Source of the DNA: Pandoraea iniqua
GTDB taxonomy: Bacteria > Pseudomonadota > Gammaproteobacteria > Burkholderiales > Burkholderiaceae
Direction of reading: 5' to 3'
Assembly (NCBI RefSeq): GCF_902459685.1
Contig: NZ_CABPSF010000001.1
Span: forward strand, 1,054,001-1,118,000
Length of the DNA stretch: 64,000 bases
Shown piece after piece: positions 26,937 through 35,396 of this stretch; position 1 is the stretch's first letter, and every line of letters starts with the position of its first letter. The translations under genes and the position numbers were made by a program. The notes under the pieces were generated by a model. The model saw only the letters and a list, made by a program, of their open reading frames with translations. It did no database searches and had not been told where the DNA came from.

Positions 26937-27853
26937 GATTTTTTGACTCTCTGGATGGCGTCTTTTTCCAACTCGGCGATCAGCGCATCTTGTATCAGCG
27001 CGACGGGGCGAACGAGGCGGGTCGGCAACGTGCCATGCACCAGCCACACGTTCAGACCGCTTTTGAATTCCGGCACGTCCACGATTTCGAGCGTGTCGGC
27101 ATACGGGCTGCGCGCGAGCACTTCCGGGGCGGCGAGGCCGATGCCGAGACCACGTGCGACCAACGACAACTGCAATTCGGAACCAAAGGCTTCGACCGCC
27201 ACATTGAAGGGCAACCCGGCAGTCGACATCGCACGGCTGAGCGCCGAGCGCATGCCGCAGCCATCCTGATTGAGCACCCACGGATGCCCCGCCAATTCGG
27301 CGAGCGTCGCAGACTTATCGGCGAGGCCGAATGCGCGGGGCGCGACCACGACCGTAGGTTTATGCGCGAGCAGCGTCGTCGTCAGGCCCTCCGGCATCAC
27401 CGCACGCTCGGGCAACAGCACGATGGCCGCGTCCAGCTTGCCGCGCTCGACGCTCTGCAACAGGCCCGGCGACCAGCCAGCTGTCACGCGAAGTGTCAGC
27501 TTCGGGAAGGCACTGCGCAACCGATCGATCGGTTGCTCCAGCGCCAGTTCGGACAGAAACGGCGGCACACCGATATTGAATTCGCCTGTCGGCTCGCGAT
27601 CAGTGGACGCCACGGCCATCAGGTCGTCGACGGCACGCAATACGGTGCGCGCCAGCCGATAAACCTCTTCGCCGGCGGCGGTGGGCTTGAGCGGTTTGCT
27701 CTGGCGGTCGAGCAATTCGATGCCGAGCATCTTTTCGAGGTTTTGCACGCGACGCGTCAAACCCGGCTGCGTCAGAAAGAGCTTCTCCGACGCCCGCACC
27801 ATCGATTCGCTTTCGACCACCGCGACGAAGGCCTGCAAGTCATGTGTGTTCAA
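26933..27853 (-). CDS. LysR-family transcriptional regulator
   Basis: 306-residue regulator with HTH at residues 1-62 (MNTHDLQAFVAVVESESMVR, LTQPGLTRRVQNLEKMLG) and an effector domain ending near 290. The only in-frame start near the family N-terminus is TTG 27853, an uncommon codon that may keep expression low. It overlaps the glycosyltransferase start by four bases and is divergent from an MFS exporter, with 92 AT-rich bases between them. It likely controls both (inference). Confidence 0.83.
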   Translation of the reverse strand: MNTHDLQAFVAVVESESMVRASEKLFLTQPGLTRRVQNLEKMLGIELLDRQSKPLKPTAAGEEVYRLARTVLRAVDDLMAVASTDREPTGEFNIGVPPFLSELALEQPIDRLRSAFPKLTLRVTAGWSPGLLQSVERGKLDAAIVLLPERAVMPEGLTTTLLAHKPTVVVAPRAFGLADKSATLAELAGHPWVLNQDGCGMRSALSRAMSTAGLPFNVAVEAFGSELQLSLVARGLGIGLAAPEVLARSPYADTLEIVDVPEFKSGLNVWLVHGTLPTRLVRPVALIQDALIAELEKDAIQRVKKS

Positions 27854-27945
27854 AACAAACTCGCATAATCAATATAAACATAATTCAATTGTGGCATAAC
27901 GTTGGCGTTCCTACAATCGGCGGACCGACTCACAGGAATTGCCAA

Positions 27946-29250
27946 ATGACTCAGCCCCCCTCCGTCTGTACCCGCGACTTCGCCACGGCGTCGCCGCTAC
28001 CGTCAACCGTGTCGCCACCGCCCTCGGCCGCCCCCTTGGGTGTTGGCCTCAGCCGTCAAATGACGCTTTTCTTCGCGGCAGCGGTCGGCATCATCATCCT
28101 GAATTTGTCGGCCGCGCAGCCACTGACAGGTCCGGTGAGCCATGCGCTGAATTTACCGGCAGGGCTGTCGGGCTTGATCGCGATGCTGCCGCAGCTTGGT
28201 TACGCGGCAGGGCTGCTGCTGCTCGTGCCGCTGTGCGATTTGCTTGAGAATCGCCGCCTGATCGTGGTGACGCTGACGTGCTGCGCGGCGTTTCTGGCGC
28301 TGTCTGCACTGGCCCATTCGGGCTGGGTGTTTCTGGCATCGGTGTTTATCGCGGGTGCGACGTCGAGCGTGATACAGATGCTGGTGCCGATGGCGGCGTC
28401 GATGGCGCCCGAGCAGCGGCGCGGTCAGGCCATTGGCAACGTGATGAGCGGGTTGATGCTCGGGATTTTGTTGTCGCGTCCACTGGCGAGTCTGATTACG
28501 GGCACGTTCGGGTGGCGTGTGTTCTTCGGCATCGAGGCGGCTGCCGACGCGTTGCTCGCGGTCGTCCTGTACCTCCGGTTGCCGAATCACACGCCGCACA
28601 CCGGCGCGAACTATCCGGCATTGCTCCGCTCGCTTTGGACGCTATTGCGGACTGAACCCGTATTGCAACGTCGCTCCTTGCAGGCGGCGCTCGCGCTGGG
28701 GGCGTTCAGCGCGTTCTGGACGGCCATTGCTTTGCGACTCGCGCAGCCGCCGTTCTCCCTCGGCATGCAAGGTATCGCCGTGTTCGCACTGGCGGGGGCC
28801 TCGGGGGCCATTGTGACGCCGCTTGCCGGGTATCTCGGCGACCGTGGCGCAGGGCATGCGACGCAGATCGTTTCGCACATCGTGATGATTGCCGCCGTAC
28901 TCATGCTCGGCGCCGCGGGCGCGGGATGGGGCGGCTTCTCGCCGGTGGCACATCCCGTGCTGGCGTTGGCGATGTTGGTCGCTGGGGCGGCAGCGCTCGA
29001 CGCGGGTGTGATCACCGACCAGACGCTGGGACGCCGTGCGGTCAACCTGCTTAACCCTGCGGCGCGTGGACGGTTGAACGCGCTCTTCGTCGGCATCTTC
29101 TTTGTCGGCGGCGCGATGGGTGCGGCACTCTCGGGAGCCGCATGGGCATGGGCCGGATGGAGCGGCGTGTGCATGGTTGCGCTCGCGTTTGCCGTCGCGC
29201 TGTCGTTAGTCGGCTGGCTGGATCGCGCTTCGCAGGGACGGCGCGCGTGA
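27946..29250 (+). CDS. MFS transporter (drug-efflux type)
   Basis: 434-residue transporter with 12 hydrophobic segments after a ~35-residue Pro/Ser-rich N-terminus. NLSAAQPLTGPVSHALNLPAG and the loop LCDLLENRRLIV (MFS motif A region) place it near YnfM/arabinose-efflux-like exporters. Substrate unknown. ATG 27946 with AGGA 8 bases upstream was chosen over a longer frame. It is divergent from the LysR/glycosyltransferase pair, so it may export the compound that regulator senses. Its last 45 bases overlap the end of the convergent AraC gene. Confidence 0.83.
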   Translation: MTQPPSVCTRDFATASPLPSTVSPPPSAAPLGVGLSRQMTLFFAAAVGIIILNLSAAQPLTGPVSHALNLPAGLSGLIAMLPQLGYAAGLLLLVPLCDLLENRRLIVVTLTCCAAFLALSALAHSGWVFLASVFIAGATSSVIQMLVPMAASMAPEQRRGQAIGNVMSGLMLGILLSRPLASLITGTFGWRVFFGIEAAADALLAVVLYLRLPNHTPHTGANYPALLRSLWTLLRTEPVLQRRSLQAALALGAFSAFWTAIALRLAQPPFSLGMQGIAVFALAGASGAIVTPLAGYLGDRGAGHATQIVSHIVMIAAVLMLGAAGAGWGGFSPVAHPVLALAMLVAGAAALDAGVITDQTLGRRAVNLLNPAARGRLNALFVGIFFVGGAMGAALSGAAWAWAGWSGVCMVALAFAVALSLVGWLDRASQGRRA

Positions 29251-30135
29251 GGTGGCGGCGCTCGCTGCGATATCGCGCGGCGTTGCGCCAAGCTCCCGTT
29301 TCATCCACGTCGCCATATGGCTCTGATGAGAGAAGCCGGCTTCCAGCGCGATCTGACTCACGCTCAGCCGGCCTTCGATCAGCAGCGTCTTAGCCCGTTC
29401 GAGGCGGCGCTGCACGACATAGCGGTGCACGGGGACGCCCATCGTTTCGCGAAACAGCACTTTGAAATGCGGCACGCTCAGATCGACGAGTGCGGCCAGT
29501 TCTGTCAATGAAAGGCGCTCGTCGAGATGCGCTTCGACATAGTCGATGACGCGCGAGGCGGCGCGAGCGGAGAGTGTGCGCGTTTTGCGATCTTGCTGAC
29601 GGTCGGCCACCCCAGCCCCCGCCAGACGCACGAGCATCGCCGTGCATAAGCTCTCGGCATAGAGCGGATCGGAGGCGTCTTTGGCTTCGAGTTCGGCGCG
29701 CATCGCCCACGCCATCTGCTGAAAGCGTGCGTCGCGCCACTGGAACTGCGGCCGGATCTGCGCCTCGGAAGCCGTGAGGCCGAGCTGGTCGTAAGTGTTG
29801 CGCACAAAATCGTCGGCGAACCAGACGGTGAGGATCGTGCAGTCGTTGTCGTCGGACCATTCGCCCGGCATGCCGGCGGGAATCACGTCGGTGTCGCCGT
29901 GGGACTGAATACGCGCGGTGGGCGGGCCTTCGCATCGACACACGGCTTTGACCGGGCGCCCAACGTGCACGCCGACCCGGTGATGCGCGATGCCGGGAAT
30001 GCGGTGCGCCCCGGCGGCGACGCTAAACAGGTCGGCACCAAACCCCGTCCACCCGAGCGACGCGCTCGACAGCAGGCTTTTCCGCTGGCCGGAGTGCGGC
30101 GTCAGCGTGGTGTGAGTTGCACGAGTTGCAGTCAT
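29206..30135 (-). CDS. AraC-family transcriptional regulator
   Basis: 309 residues: a variable N-terminal ligand domain (about 1-195) and a C-terminal double HTH (about 200-295) with LSLTELAALVDLSVPHFKVLFRETMG and IALEAGFSHQSHMATWMKRELG. The effector is unknown. ATG 30135 has GGAAGG 6 bases upstream, which decides against the longer frame. The stop lies inside the 3' end of the MFS gene, giving a 45-base antiparallel overlap. The likely target is the NmrA-like gene transcribed divergently at 30327. Confidence 0.85.
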   Translation of the reverse strand: MTATRATHTTLTPHSGQRKSLLSSASLGWTGFGADLFSVAAGAHRIPGIAHHRVGVHVGRPVKAVCRCEGPPTARIQSHGDTDVIPAGMPGEWSDDNDCTILTVWFADDFVRNTYDQLGLTASEAQIRPQFQWRDARFQQMAWAMRAELEAKDASDPLYAESLCTAMLVRLAGAGVADRQQDRKTRTLSARAASRVIDYVEAHLDERLSLTELAALVDLSVPHFKVLFRETMGVPVHRYVVQRRLERAKTLLIEGRLSVSQIALEAGFSHQSHMATWMKRELGATPRDIAASAATSRAPSLRSAIQPAD

Positions 30136-30326
30136 TGCATGCCTTCCATGAGACGACGCGATGTCGCATTCTCCTGCAATTTCAGGCGGCGTGCTGGTGC
30201 TGCCATGGCGCACGTCGATGGAGGGCTCACGTTGTCATCCGAATCTGTTCGGAAACATCCGTCTGTGCGAGTTTTCAGGCGTGAGGCTTCGTAGACTCAA
30301 GTTTCAAGAATGAGAGGCGAGGCACT

Positions 30327-31220
30327 ATGTACGTGATCTTTGGCGCATCGGGAAACGTTGGCCGTTCGACAGTGGCAGCGCTGTTGAACGCCGGGCAGGC
30401 GGCCCACGGCGTGCGAGCTGTCGTGAGAGACCCGGCACAACACGAGGTATTCAAGCGCATGGGGTGCGAGGTGGTGGCCGCCGATCTCGACGACGAAGCG
30501 TCGTTACATCGCGCGCTCGAGGGTGCGCAGGCGGTGCAGTTGCTGTGTCCGGTGGCGCACGGTGCGGCGGACCCCGAAGCCGCGATGCGCAACACGATTC
30601 GCACGACGGCGCGCACATTGCGTGAGTATCCGCATCTGCATGTACTCGCGCTGTCGGACTATGGCGCAGAACTCGATGCGGGCTCGGGCATCACGATGCT
30701 GTTTCGCGAGCTTGAGACGGCGTATCGGGAGGTGGCGCCTCGCCTCACGTTGCTGCGTTCGGCGGAACACATGCATAACTGGGCGCGGACGTTGCTCGTT
30801 GCGTTGTCCTCCGGACGCCTGCCGAGTTTTCATCATCCCGTCGACAGGCCGTTTCCGACCGTTGCGGCGAAGGATGTCGGCGTTGTCGCCGCGCAGCTTT
30901 TGCTCGATGGCCATGACGGCAGCGACGCTCGCATCGTCAGCGTCGAGGGGCCGCGCCGTTATCACGCGGAAGATGTCGCGCGGACGCTGGGCGATCTCAG
31001 TGGGCGCGAGGTTGCCGCCTTCACACTGCCGCGCAGCGAGTGGGCATCTGTGCTGTCGCGTGCCGGTTTGAACGCCAATCTCGCGAATCTCGTGATGACG
31101 ACATTCGACGCGCAGAACGCAGGAAGCATCGACGTTGAAGCCGGTAGCGAACGACGCTTCGGCACGACCGAGTTGCGCGATGTGTTGGCGGCGTTGATGT
31201 CCGCTTTCAACGCGCGTTAG
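30327..31220 (+). CDS. NmrA-like NAD(P)-binding protein
   Basis: 297-residue atypical short-chain dehydrogenase. The Rossmann start YVIFGASGNVGRSTVAALL is at the N-terminus; the catalytic Tyr/Lys pair of true SDRs is not evident, as usual for NmrA/HSCARG proteins that act as redox sensors or isoflavone-reductase-like enzymes. A GAGGCGAGG sits just before ATG 30327. It is divergent from the AraC gene, which may regulate it. Confidence 0.82.
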   Translation: MYVIFGASGNVGRSTVAALLNAGQAAHGVRAVVRDPAQHEVFKRMGCEVVAADLDDEASLHRALEGAQAVQLLCPVAHGAADPEAAMRNTIRTTARTLREYPHLHVLALSDYGAELDAGSGITMLFRELETAYREVAPRLTLLRSAEHMHNWARTLLVALSSGRLPSFHHPVDRPFPTVAAKDVGVVAAQLLLDGHDGSDARIVSVEGPRRYHAEDVARTLGDLSGREVAAFTLPRSEWASVLSRAGLNANLANLVMTTFDAQNAGSIDVEAGSERRFGTTELRDVLAALMSAFNAR

Positions 31221-31555
31221 CCCGTCGTGTCTTTAAGAGGATTTCGAATGCAATCTTGCCCAATGACATGCGCCACGCGCCTATACGTGGCGAAATCCCG
31301 CACTGAGGCCCGACGCCGGGTTTCAGTGCCGACCGCTTACCGGCTTCTGGAAGGCATTGCCAAAGGACTGCGATGGCAGGGACTTGAGGAATTGCTGTGT
31401 GCGATTCCCGATAGCAACGACGACTTCGGTATCTTTTAAATTGCCTGACGATCCTATACTTGAGCCGTTTCATCGGTACGACGGTGTTCGTGAACCGGTG
31501 CTGACTGGCTCAGTACCCCTCAAAAATCGATGCGCCAAGCGCACAGGAGGCGAGT
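31221..31555. other. Intergenic stretch, no gene recognised
   Basis: 335 bases with one 70-codon open frame (31227-31439) that has no recognisable motif and a poor start context. A TATACT at 31455-31460 could be a -10 box for the Nudix gene, but I see no good -35 at the right distance. Base composition is somewhat lower in GC than the flanks. Confidence 0.4.
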
Positions 31556-32224
31556 ATGGGAACGGATGGGGATGTGTCGGACGTCAATGATGGGCTCGCG
31601 CAATGGGATGCACTGAAAAAGATTGTGCGCGGTGTAGTCGATCTTCAGATCCCTGCATCAACGGATTGGCCGACGGCGAAGCAGTCGCTCGACGATGACA
31701 ATGGGTCATGGAAATTCTCTTCGGTGCTGGTGGCGATCGTTGAACGCAACGAGCCGACGATTCTGTTGACCCTGCGTTCGTCGGGATTGAACGAGTATTC
31801 GTCGCACGTCAGTTTTCCCGGCGGACGTCCCGAAGCGTCGGATACCAGCGTTGGCGATACGGCGTTGCGTGAAGCCTTTGAAGAAATTCTTCTGGCTCCC
31901 GAATCAGTGCGGGTTCTCGGGTGCTTGCCGATTCATAAGACGAGAAAACGCAATCACGCCATCGTTCCCGTGATCGGGCTCCTGTCGAGCGAATCCGTCT
32001 GGAAACCGGCGCCTGCCGAAGTGCAATACGTATTCGAGTTTCCATTCTCCGCACTGCTGAACCCGGATTTGCCCCGGCAATACGTCGACGGCGAACGTGC
32101 CGGCTCGTGGTACTGGGCCGATCAGCAATACGACATTTGGGGCGTTACGGCCGTCATATTGAGTTCGATCGCGGAGCTGGCACTTGCCACAGGGCGGGGG
32201 GCGGCTATCGGTCGATGGCGATGA
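31556..32224 (+). CDS. Nudix hydrolase, CoA-pyrophosphatase type
   Basis: 222 residues. The Nudix box reads GGRPEASDTSVGDTALREAF then EEI, with Glu residues for metal binding; the usual Gly after EEx is replaced by Leu. Upstream lies LTLRSSGLNEYSSHVSFPGG, the extra motif of NudL/CoAse enzymes that cleave CoA to phosphopantetheine and 3',5'-ADP. The ~40-residue N-terminal segment is not conserved in that family as far as I can tell. ATG 31556 has AGGAGG 5 bases upstream. Its 3' end overlaps the convergent dehydrogenase gene by 20 bases. Confidence 0.8.
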   Translation: MGTDGDVSDVNDGLAQWDALKKIVRGVVDLQIPASTDWPTAKQSLDDDNGSWKFSSVLVAIVERNEPTILLTLRSSGLNEYSSHVSFPGGRPEASDTSVGDTALREAFEEILLAPESVRVLGCLPIHKTRKRNHAIVPVIGLLSSESVWKPAPAEVQYVFEFPFSALLNPDLPRQYVDGERAGSWYWADQQYDIWGVTAVILSSIAELALATGRGAAIGRWR

Positions 32225-33203
32225 CAACATCGCTGCCAGGCCGGCCGAAGCGTTCGATATCGGCAAGCGCCGAAGGCGTGATGGTGACGTGATCTGGCGG
32301 CGCGCTACGCCCTGCAAGATAGATGCCCTTGGCGGACAGGCGCTCGGCGTGCGCAGCCAGCCGCGCGGGCAAGTCGGGCGCGAGCGCGGCCGGATCGATA
32401 GCGACGATGAACAATCCTGCACCCGGCGATGTGTCGCCCTGTTGGAACGAAGGGGCATCCAGCGACCAGTTCGCGCCGGTCAGCCCCGCTGACAGCACTT
32501 CCACGATCAACGCGATGTTGGCGCCTCGGGCGCCGCCAAACGCCAGCAGCATGCCGGTCAGCGCGTCGCGCGCATCCGTCGTCGGCGCACCGGTGGCGTC
32601 TAGTGCCCACCCTTCGGGGATGGCCTCGCCGCGTGCGGCGGCTTCGCGAACGTTGACGAACGCCGTGGCACTCGATGCCTGATCGACCACGAGCGGACGC
32701 CCACCGTCGATCGGCGCGGCGAATGACAACGGGTTGGTGCCGAATACCGGCTGGCGGCTTTGCGCGGTGGTCACCATCGCAGGGCCATTAGACGTAGCCA
32801 GACAGACGAGTCCCGCCTCGGCCAGCCGCCGCGTGTAATAGCTCAATTCGCCGACGGTATAGCTGTTGGCTTGCAGGAATAGCGCCACGCCATATTGCTT
32901 CGCGTTTTCCACCAACCGGGGAAACGCCAGATCGAACCCGAGTTGGGCAATGCCGGTTTTTGCATCGACACGAAGCGTCGTCGGCATCGGCGCGCTGAGG
33001 TCAGGTTGCGCGGCACCGGCAATACGGCCGGTAGCGAAGCCTTCGAGATAGTCCGGCAGATGGGCGAAACCGACTGACGCGTGGCCTGCGAGTTCGGCGG
33101 CAACCGTAGCATCGGCGAGCGATGTCGCGGTCGGGGCATTCGCGCCCGCCGTCATGGCGGCTCGTCTTACGAGGTCTCTGGCGGCTTCGATGCTGAGTTG
33201 CAT
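32205..33203 (-). CDS. Ldh-family NAD(P)-dependent oxidoreductase
   Basis: 332-residue enzyme of the malate/L-lactate dehydrogenase family type 2 (YlbE/DpkA fold, not classic Rossmann). Marks include GHASVGFAHLPDYLEGF, the SNGPAMVTTAQSRQPVFGTNP nucleotide/catalytic region and ALTGMLLAFGGARGANIALIVEVLS. Members reduce 2-keto acids or cyclic imines such as piperideine-2-carboxylate, or oxidise ureidoglycolate; which applies here is unclear. ATG 33203 has GGGAG 5 bases upstream. Single gene. Confidence 0.83.
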   Translation of the reverse strand: MQLSIEAARDLVRRAAMTAGANAPTATSLADATVAAELAGHASVGFAHLPDYLEGFATGRIAGAAQPDLSAPMPTTLRVDAKTGIAQLGFDLAFPRLVENAKQYGVALFLQANSYTVGELSYYTRRLAEAGLVCLATSNGPAMVTTAQSRQPVFGTNPLSFAAPIDGGRPLVVDQASSATAFVNVREAAARGEAIPEGWALDATGAPTTDARDALTGMLLAFGGARGANIALIVEVLSAGLTGANWSLDAPSFQQGDTSPGAGLFIVAIDPAALAPDLPARLAAHAERLSAKGIYLAGRSAPPDHVTITPSALADIERFGRPGSDVVIAIDR

Positions 33204-33250
33204 GCGCGCTCCCTTGGGCGTGTCGTGGTCATTTGCCCGACTATGCCAGA

Positions 33251-33697
33251 CTACGCTGGACGCACGTAATCGATGTCCCACTCGGATTCTTCTGTCTTCA
33301 TGAAGCCATGCCGCTGGTAAAAGCGGTTGGAATCACTGCCGCGCAGCGCCCCCACGCGAACCGGCATGCGCTGGGCGTCGGCACGATTGAACAGGTCTTG
33401 CAGAACGAGTGCTCCGATGCCCTTGCCCTGATGTTCAGGCAGCACGTAAAGGTGATTCAGGCGCCAGTGGTCTGCCTCTGGACGCACGAGCACGAAGCCC
33501 ACCCGGACGCCGTCGATCTCGATGAACTTGCACAGCGCCGGGTCGAATGAGGCGAGAAAGCGGTCTCTGGCGCGCTGAGGATCGAAGCGTCCGATGCGCT
33601 CAAGGCTTTCACGCATCGCGGCAATCCGCATGTCGACCAGAAGGTCGGCGTCGGCGGGCGTGGTGGCGGTGAAGGTCAGGGTCGAAGGCTGGGTCAT
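33251..33697 (-). CDS. GNAT-family N-acetyltransferase
   Basis: 148 residues with acetyl-CoA-binding motif LYVLPEHQGKGIGALVLQ and a C-terminal FYQRHGFMKT strand-turn typical of GNAT enzymes. The substrate is unknown. ATG 33697 overlaps the stop of the creA-like gene (ATGA), so the pair is co-translated. A longer open frame upstream runs inside creA and is not used. Confidence 0.82.
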   Translation of the reverse strand: MTQPSTLTFTATTPADADLLVDMRIAAMRESLERIGRFDPQRARDRFLASFDPALCKFIEIDGVRVGFVLVRPEADHWRLNHLYVLPEHQGKGIGALVLQDLFNRADAQRMPVRVGALRGSDSNRFYQRHGFMKTEESEWDIDYVRPA

Positions 33698-34170
33698 TTT
33701 GTCGGAATGACCATCGCGCGATCCACCGGCACGGCCGTGACGGCGTTTTGCGGCGAACCGTCGATCAGTTTGTCGGAGTAGGTCAGATAGACGAGCGTGT
33801 TGCGCGCCTTGTCGACCATGCGCACGATCCGCAGTTTCTTGAACAGCGGCGAGAGGCTTTCCGAGAAAACTTCCTCTTCCTTCGGCAACGGCCCGGTAAA
33901 GGTGATCGGCCCGACCGGCCGGCACGCGATCGAGGCCTCAGCCTTGTCTTCCGCCAGCCCGACCATCCCCTTCACCCCGCCCGTCTTCGCCCGCGACACA
34001 TAACACGTGACGCCGCGCACCCTCGGGTCGTCGTACGCATCGACCACGATCTTGTGATCCGGCCCCACCCACTTGAACGCCGTGCTCACGTCGCCGATCT
34101 TCTCGGCGTGTGCCCAACTCGCGGCCACTGTCAGCGCCAGCGCGATTGCTGTCTTGATGTTCATGTCCAT
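33694..34170 (-). CDS. creA: CreA family protein, exported
   Basis: 158 residues with a short signal peptide (MNIKTAIALALTVAASWAHA) and the CreA core: KIGDVSTAFKWVGPDHKIVV, DDPRVRGVTCYVSRAKTGG, and RNTLVYLTYSDKLIDGSP. CreA proteins are widespread periplasmic proteins of unknown function. Start either ATG 34170 or ATG 34164; neither has a strong ribosome-binding site. First of a two-gene operon with the acetyltransferase. Confidence 0.82.
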   Translation of the reverse strand: MDMNIKTAIALALTVAASWAHAEKIGDVSTAFKWVGPDHKIVVDAYDDPRVRGVTCYVSRAKTGGVKGMVGLAEDKAEASIACRPVGPITFTGPLPKEEEVFSESLSPLFKKLRIVRMVDKARNTLVYLTYSDKLIDGSPQNAVTAVPVDRAMVIPTK

Positions 34171-34263
34171 GCCCGTGCCAGTTAAGCGTCGCCTGCGGCC
34201 GGGACCATTGCCGGCCATGCGCTGCGACAGGCGGATTCTACTCGTCCCGGATCGCGCGATTGC

Positions 34264-34284
34264 GACACCCTCGCGCAGGGTGTC
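34264..34284. repeat. Perfect 8-5-8 inverted repeat in the creA/rpiR divergent gap
   Basis: GACACCCT and AGGGTGTC flank CGCGC. It is upstream of both genes, so it is either an operator or a hairpin in the creA leader. Confidence 0.5.
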
Positions 34285-34306
34285 CCTAAAAATCTATTTT
34301 TTTCGT

Positions 34307-34335
34307 TTGACACTTTATTTTCGTATACATAGTTT
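34307..34335 (+). promoter_or_regulatory. Candidate sigma-70 promoter for the RpiR/dpaL unit
   Basis: TTGACA (34307-34312), a 17-base spacer and TAGTTT (34330-34335) in a strikingly AT-rich patch, ~125 bases before the RpiR start. TTTCG repeats flank the -35 box and might be the regulator's own site. Confidence 0.45.
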
Positions 34336-34460
34336 ACTGAAACAACGGTTCCAAAAAGACAATGACACTGAAACACGCGACGCAAACGGCGCGTTGTGGC
34401 AACTTCCCGGAACCCTTAAACCTCCGCCCACCGGTAACGGACGGGCGACTGGACATCACC

Positions 34461-35321
34461 ATGAACGGCACGCTGCAAGACCGCATCCTGCAACTGCAAG
34501 ACGATTTCACGCCGAGCGAGAAGCGCTTGGCCGACGTAACGCTGGCGCATCTGTCCCAGCTCGCGGCCTATTCCGCAACCGAGTTGGCGGACATGGCGCA
34601 GGTCTCGAAGGCGTCGGCGGCCCGGTTTTTCCGGCGGCTCGGCTACGAAACGTTCAATGACCTGCGCACCCGCATGCGCGACGACGCCGATCACGGTTCG
34701 CCGCTCTACGCGCTGGCGGGCATTGCGGCACCGGCGCCCTCGACCAACGCGCCCGAGGGGGCGCTGGGCAGCCATCTCGCCGCCGACCTGCAAAACCTTG
34801 CGCACACCTTCGAGCGCATCGACGCGGCCGATATCGACCGCGCGGTCGAGATTGCTGCGGGCGCCCGTCGTGTTGCGATTGCCGGCTTCCGCAACGGGCG
34901 GGTGCTGGCGCAGTACATGTGGGCCCTGCTGACGCAGGTGCGCGACGGCGTTCTGCTGGTGCCGGGCGCAGGCCTGAATCTGGCGGAAGACCTCGCCGAT
35001 CTGAGTGCCGACGACGTGCTGATCGTGATGGATTTCCGTCGCCGCGTGACGTTGTTGCGCCCGATGGTCGAGCATGCCAACCGCGTCGGCGCACGGGTGG
35101 TGATCCTGACCGACCCGACGGCGACCGAACTGCCCGCGCGCAGCGACGTCGTGCTGCGATGCGTGAACCGCACTGCCGGCATGTTCGACTCGTACATCGC
35201 CGCCATGAGCCTGATCAATCACCTGTGCACTCGCCTCGGCATTGCACTGGGCGACGCCGCGCGTGAGCGGCTTGCCCGCATCGAACGCCTGCACGACGAC
35301 TACGGCGATTTGCATCGCTGA
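34461..35321 (+). CDS. MurR/RpiR-family transcriptional regulator
   Basis: 286 residues. An N-terminal HTH_6 domain (about 1-77; YSATELADMAQVSKASAARFFRRLGY) precedes a SIS domain (about 120-255; ARRVAIAGFRNGRVLAQYMW). SIS domains bind phosphosugars or other small ligands. It is the first gene of a plus-strand catabolic series, 75 bases before dpaL, and is probably its local regulator. ATG 34461 starts at the family N-terminus but has only a weak GGA upstream; longer starts exist at 34362. Confidence 0.85.
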   Translation: MNGTLQDRILQLQDDFTPSEKRLADVTLAHLSQLAAYSATELADMAQVSKASAARFFRRLGYETFNDLRTRMRDDADHGSPLYALAGIAAPAPSTNAPEGALGSHLAADLQNLAHTFERIDAADIDRAVEIAAGARRVAIAGFRNGRVLAQYMWALLTQVRDGVLLVPGAGLNLAEDLADLSADDVLIVMDFRRRVTLLRPMVEHANRVGARVVILTDPTATELPARSDVVLRCVNRTAGMFDSYIAAMSLINHLCTRLGIALGDAARERLARIERLHDDYGDLHR

Positions 35322-35396
35322 CCGGCGTGCGGTGAGCGCTTGATCCTTACCGATCCGGCGATCTCAAGCATCTATCCAAAGACTAAGGAGACACGT

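Noticed and set aside
31227-31439. 70-codon open frame between the NmrA-like and Nudix genes
   Set aside because: No family resemblance and no ribosome-binding site; may be chance.
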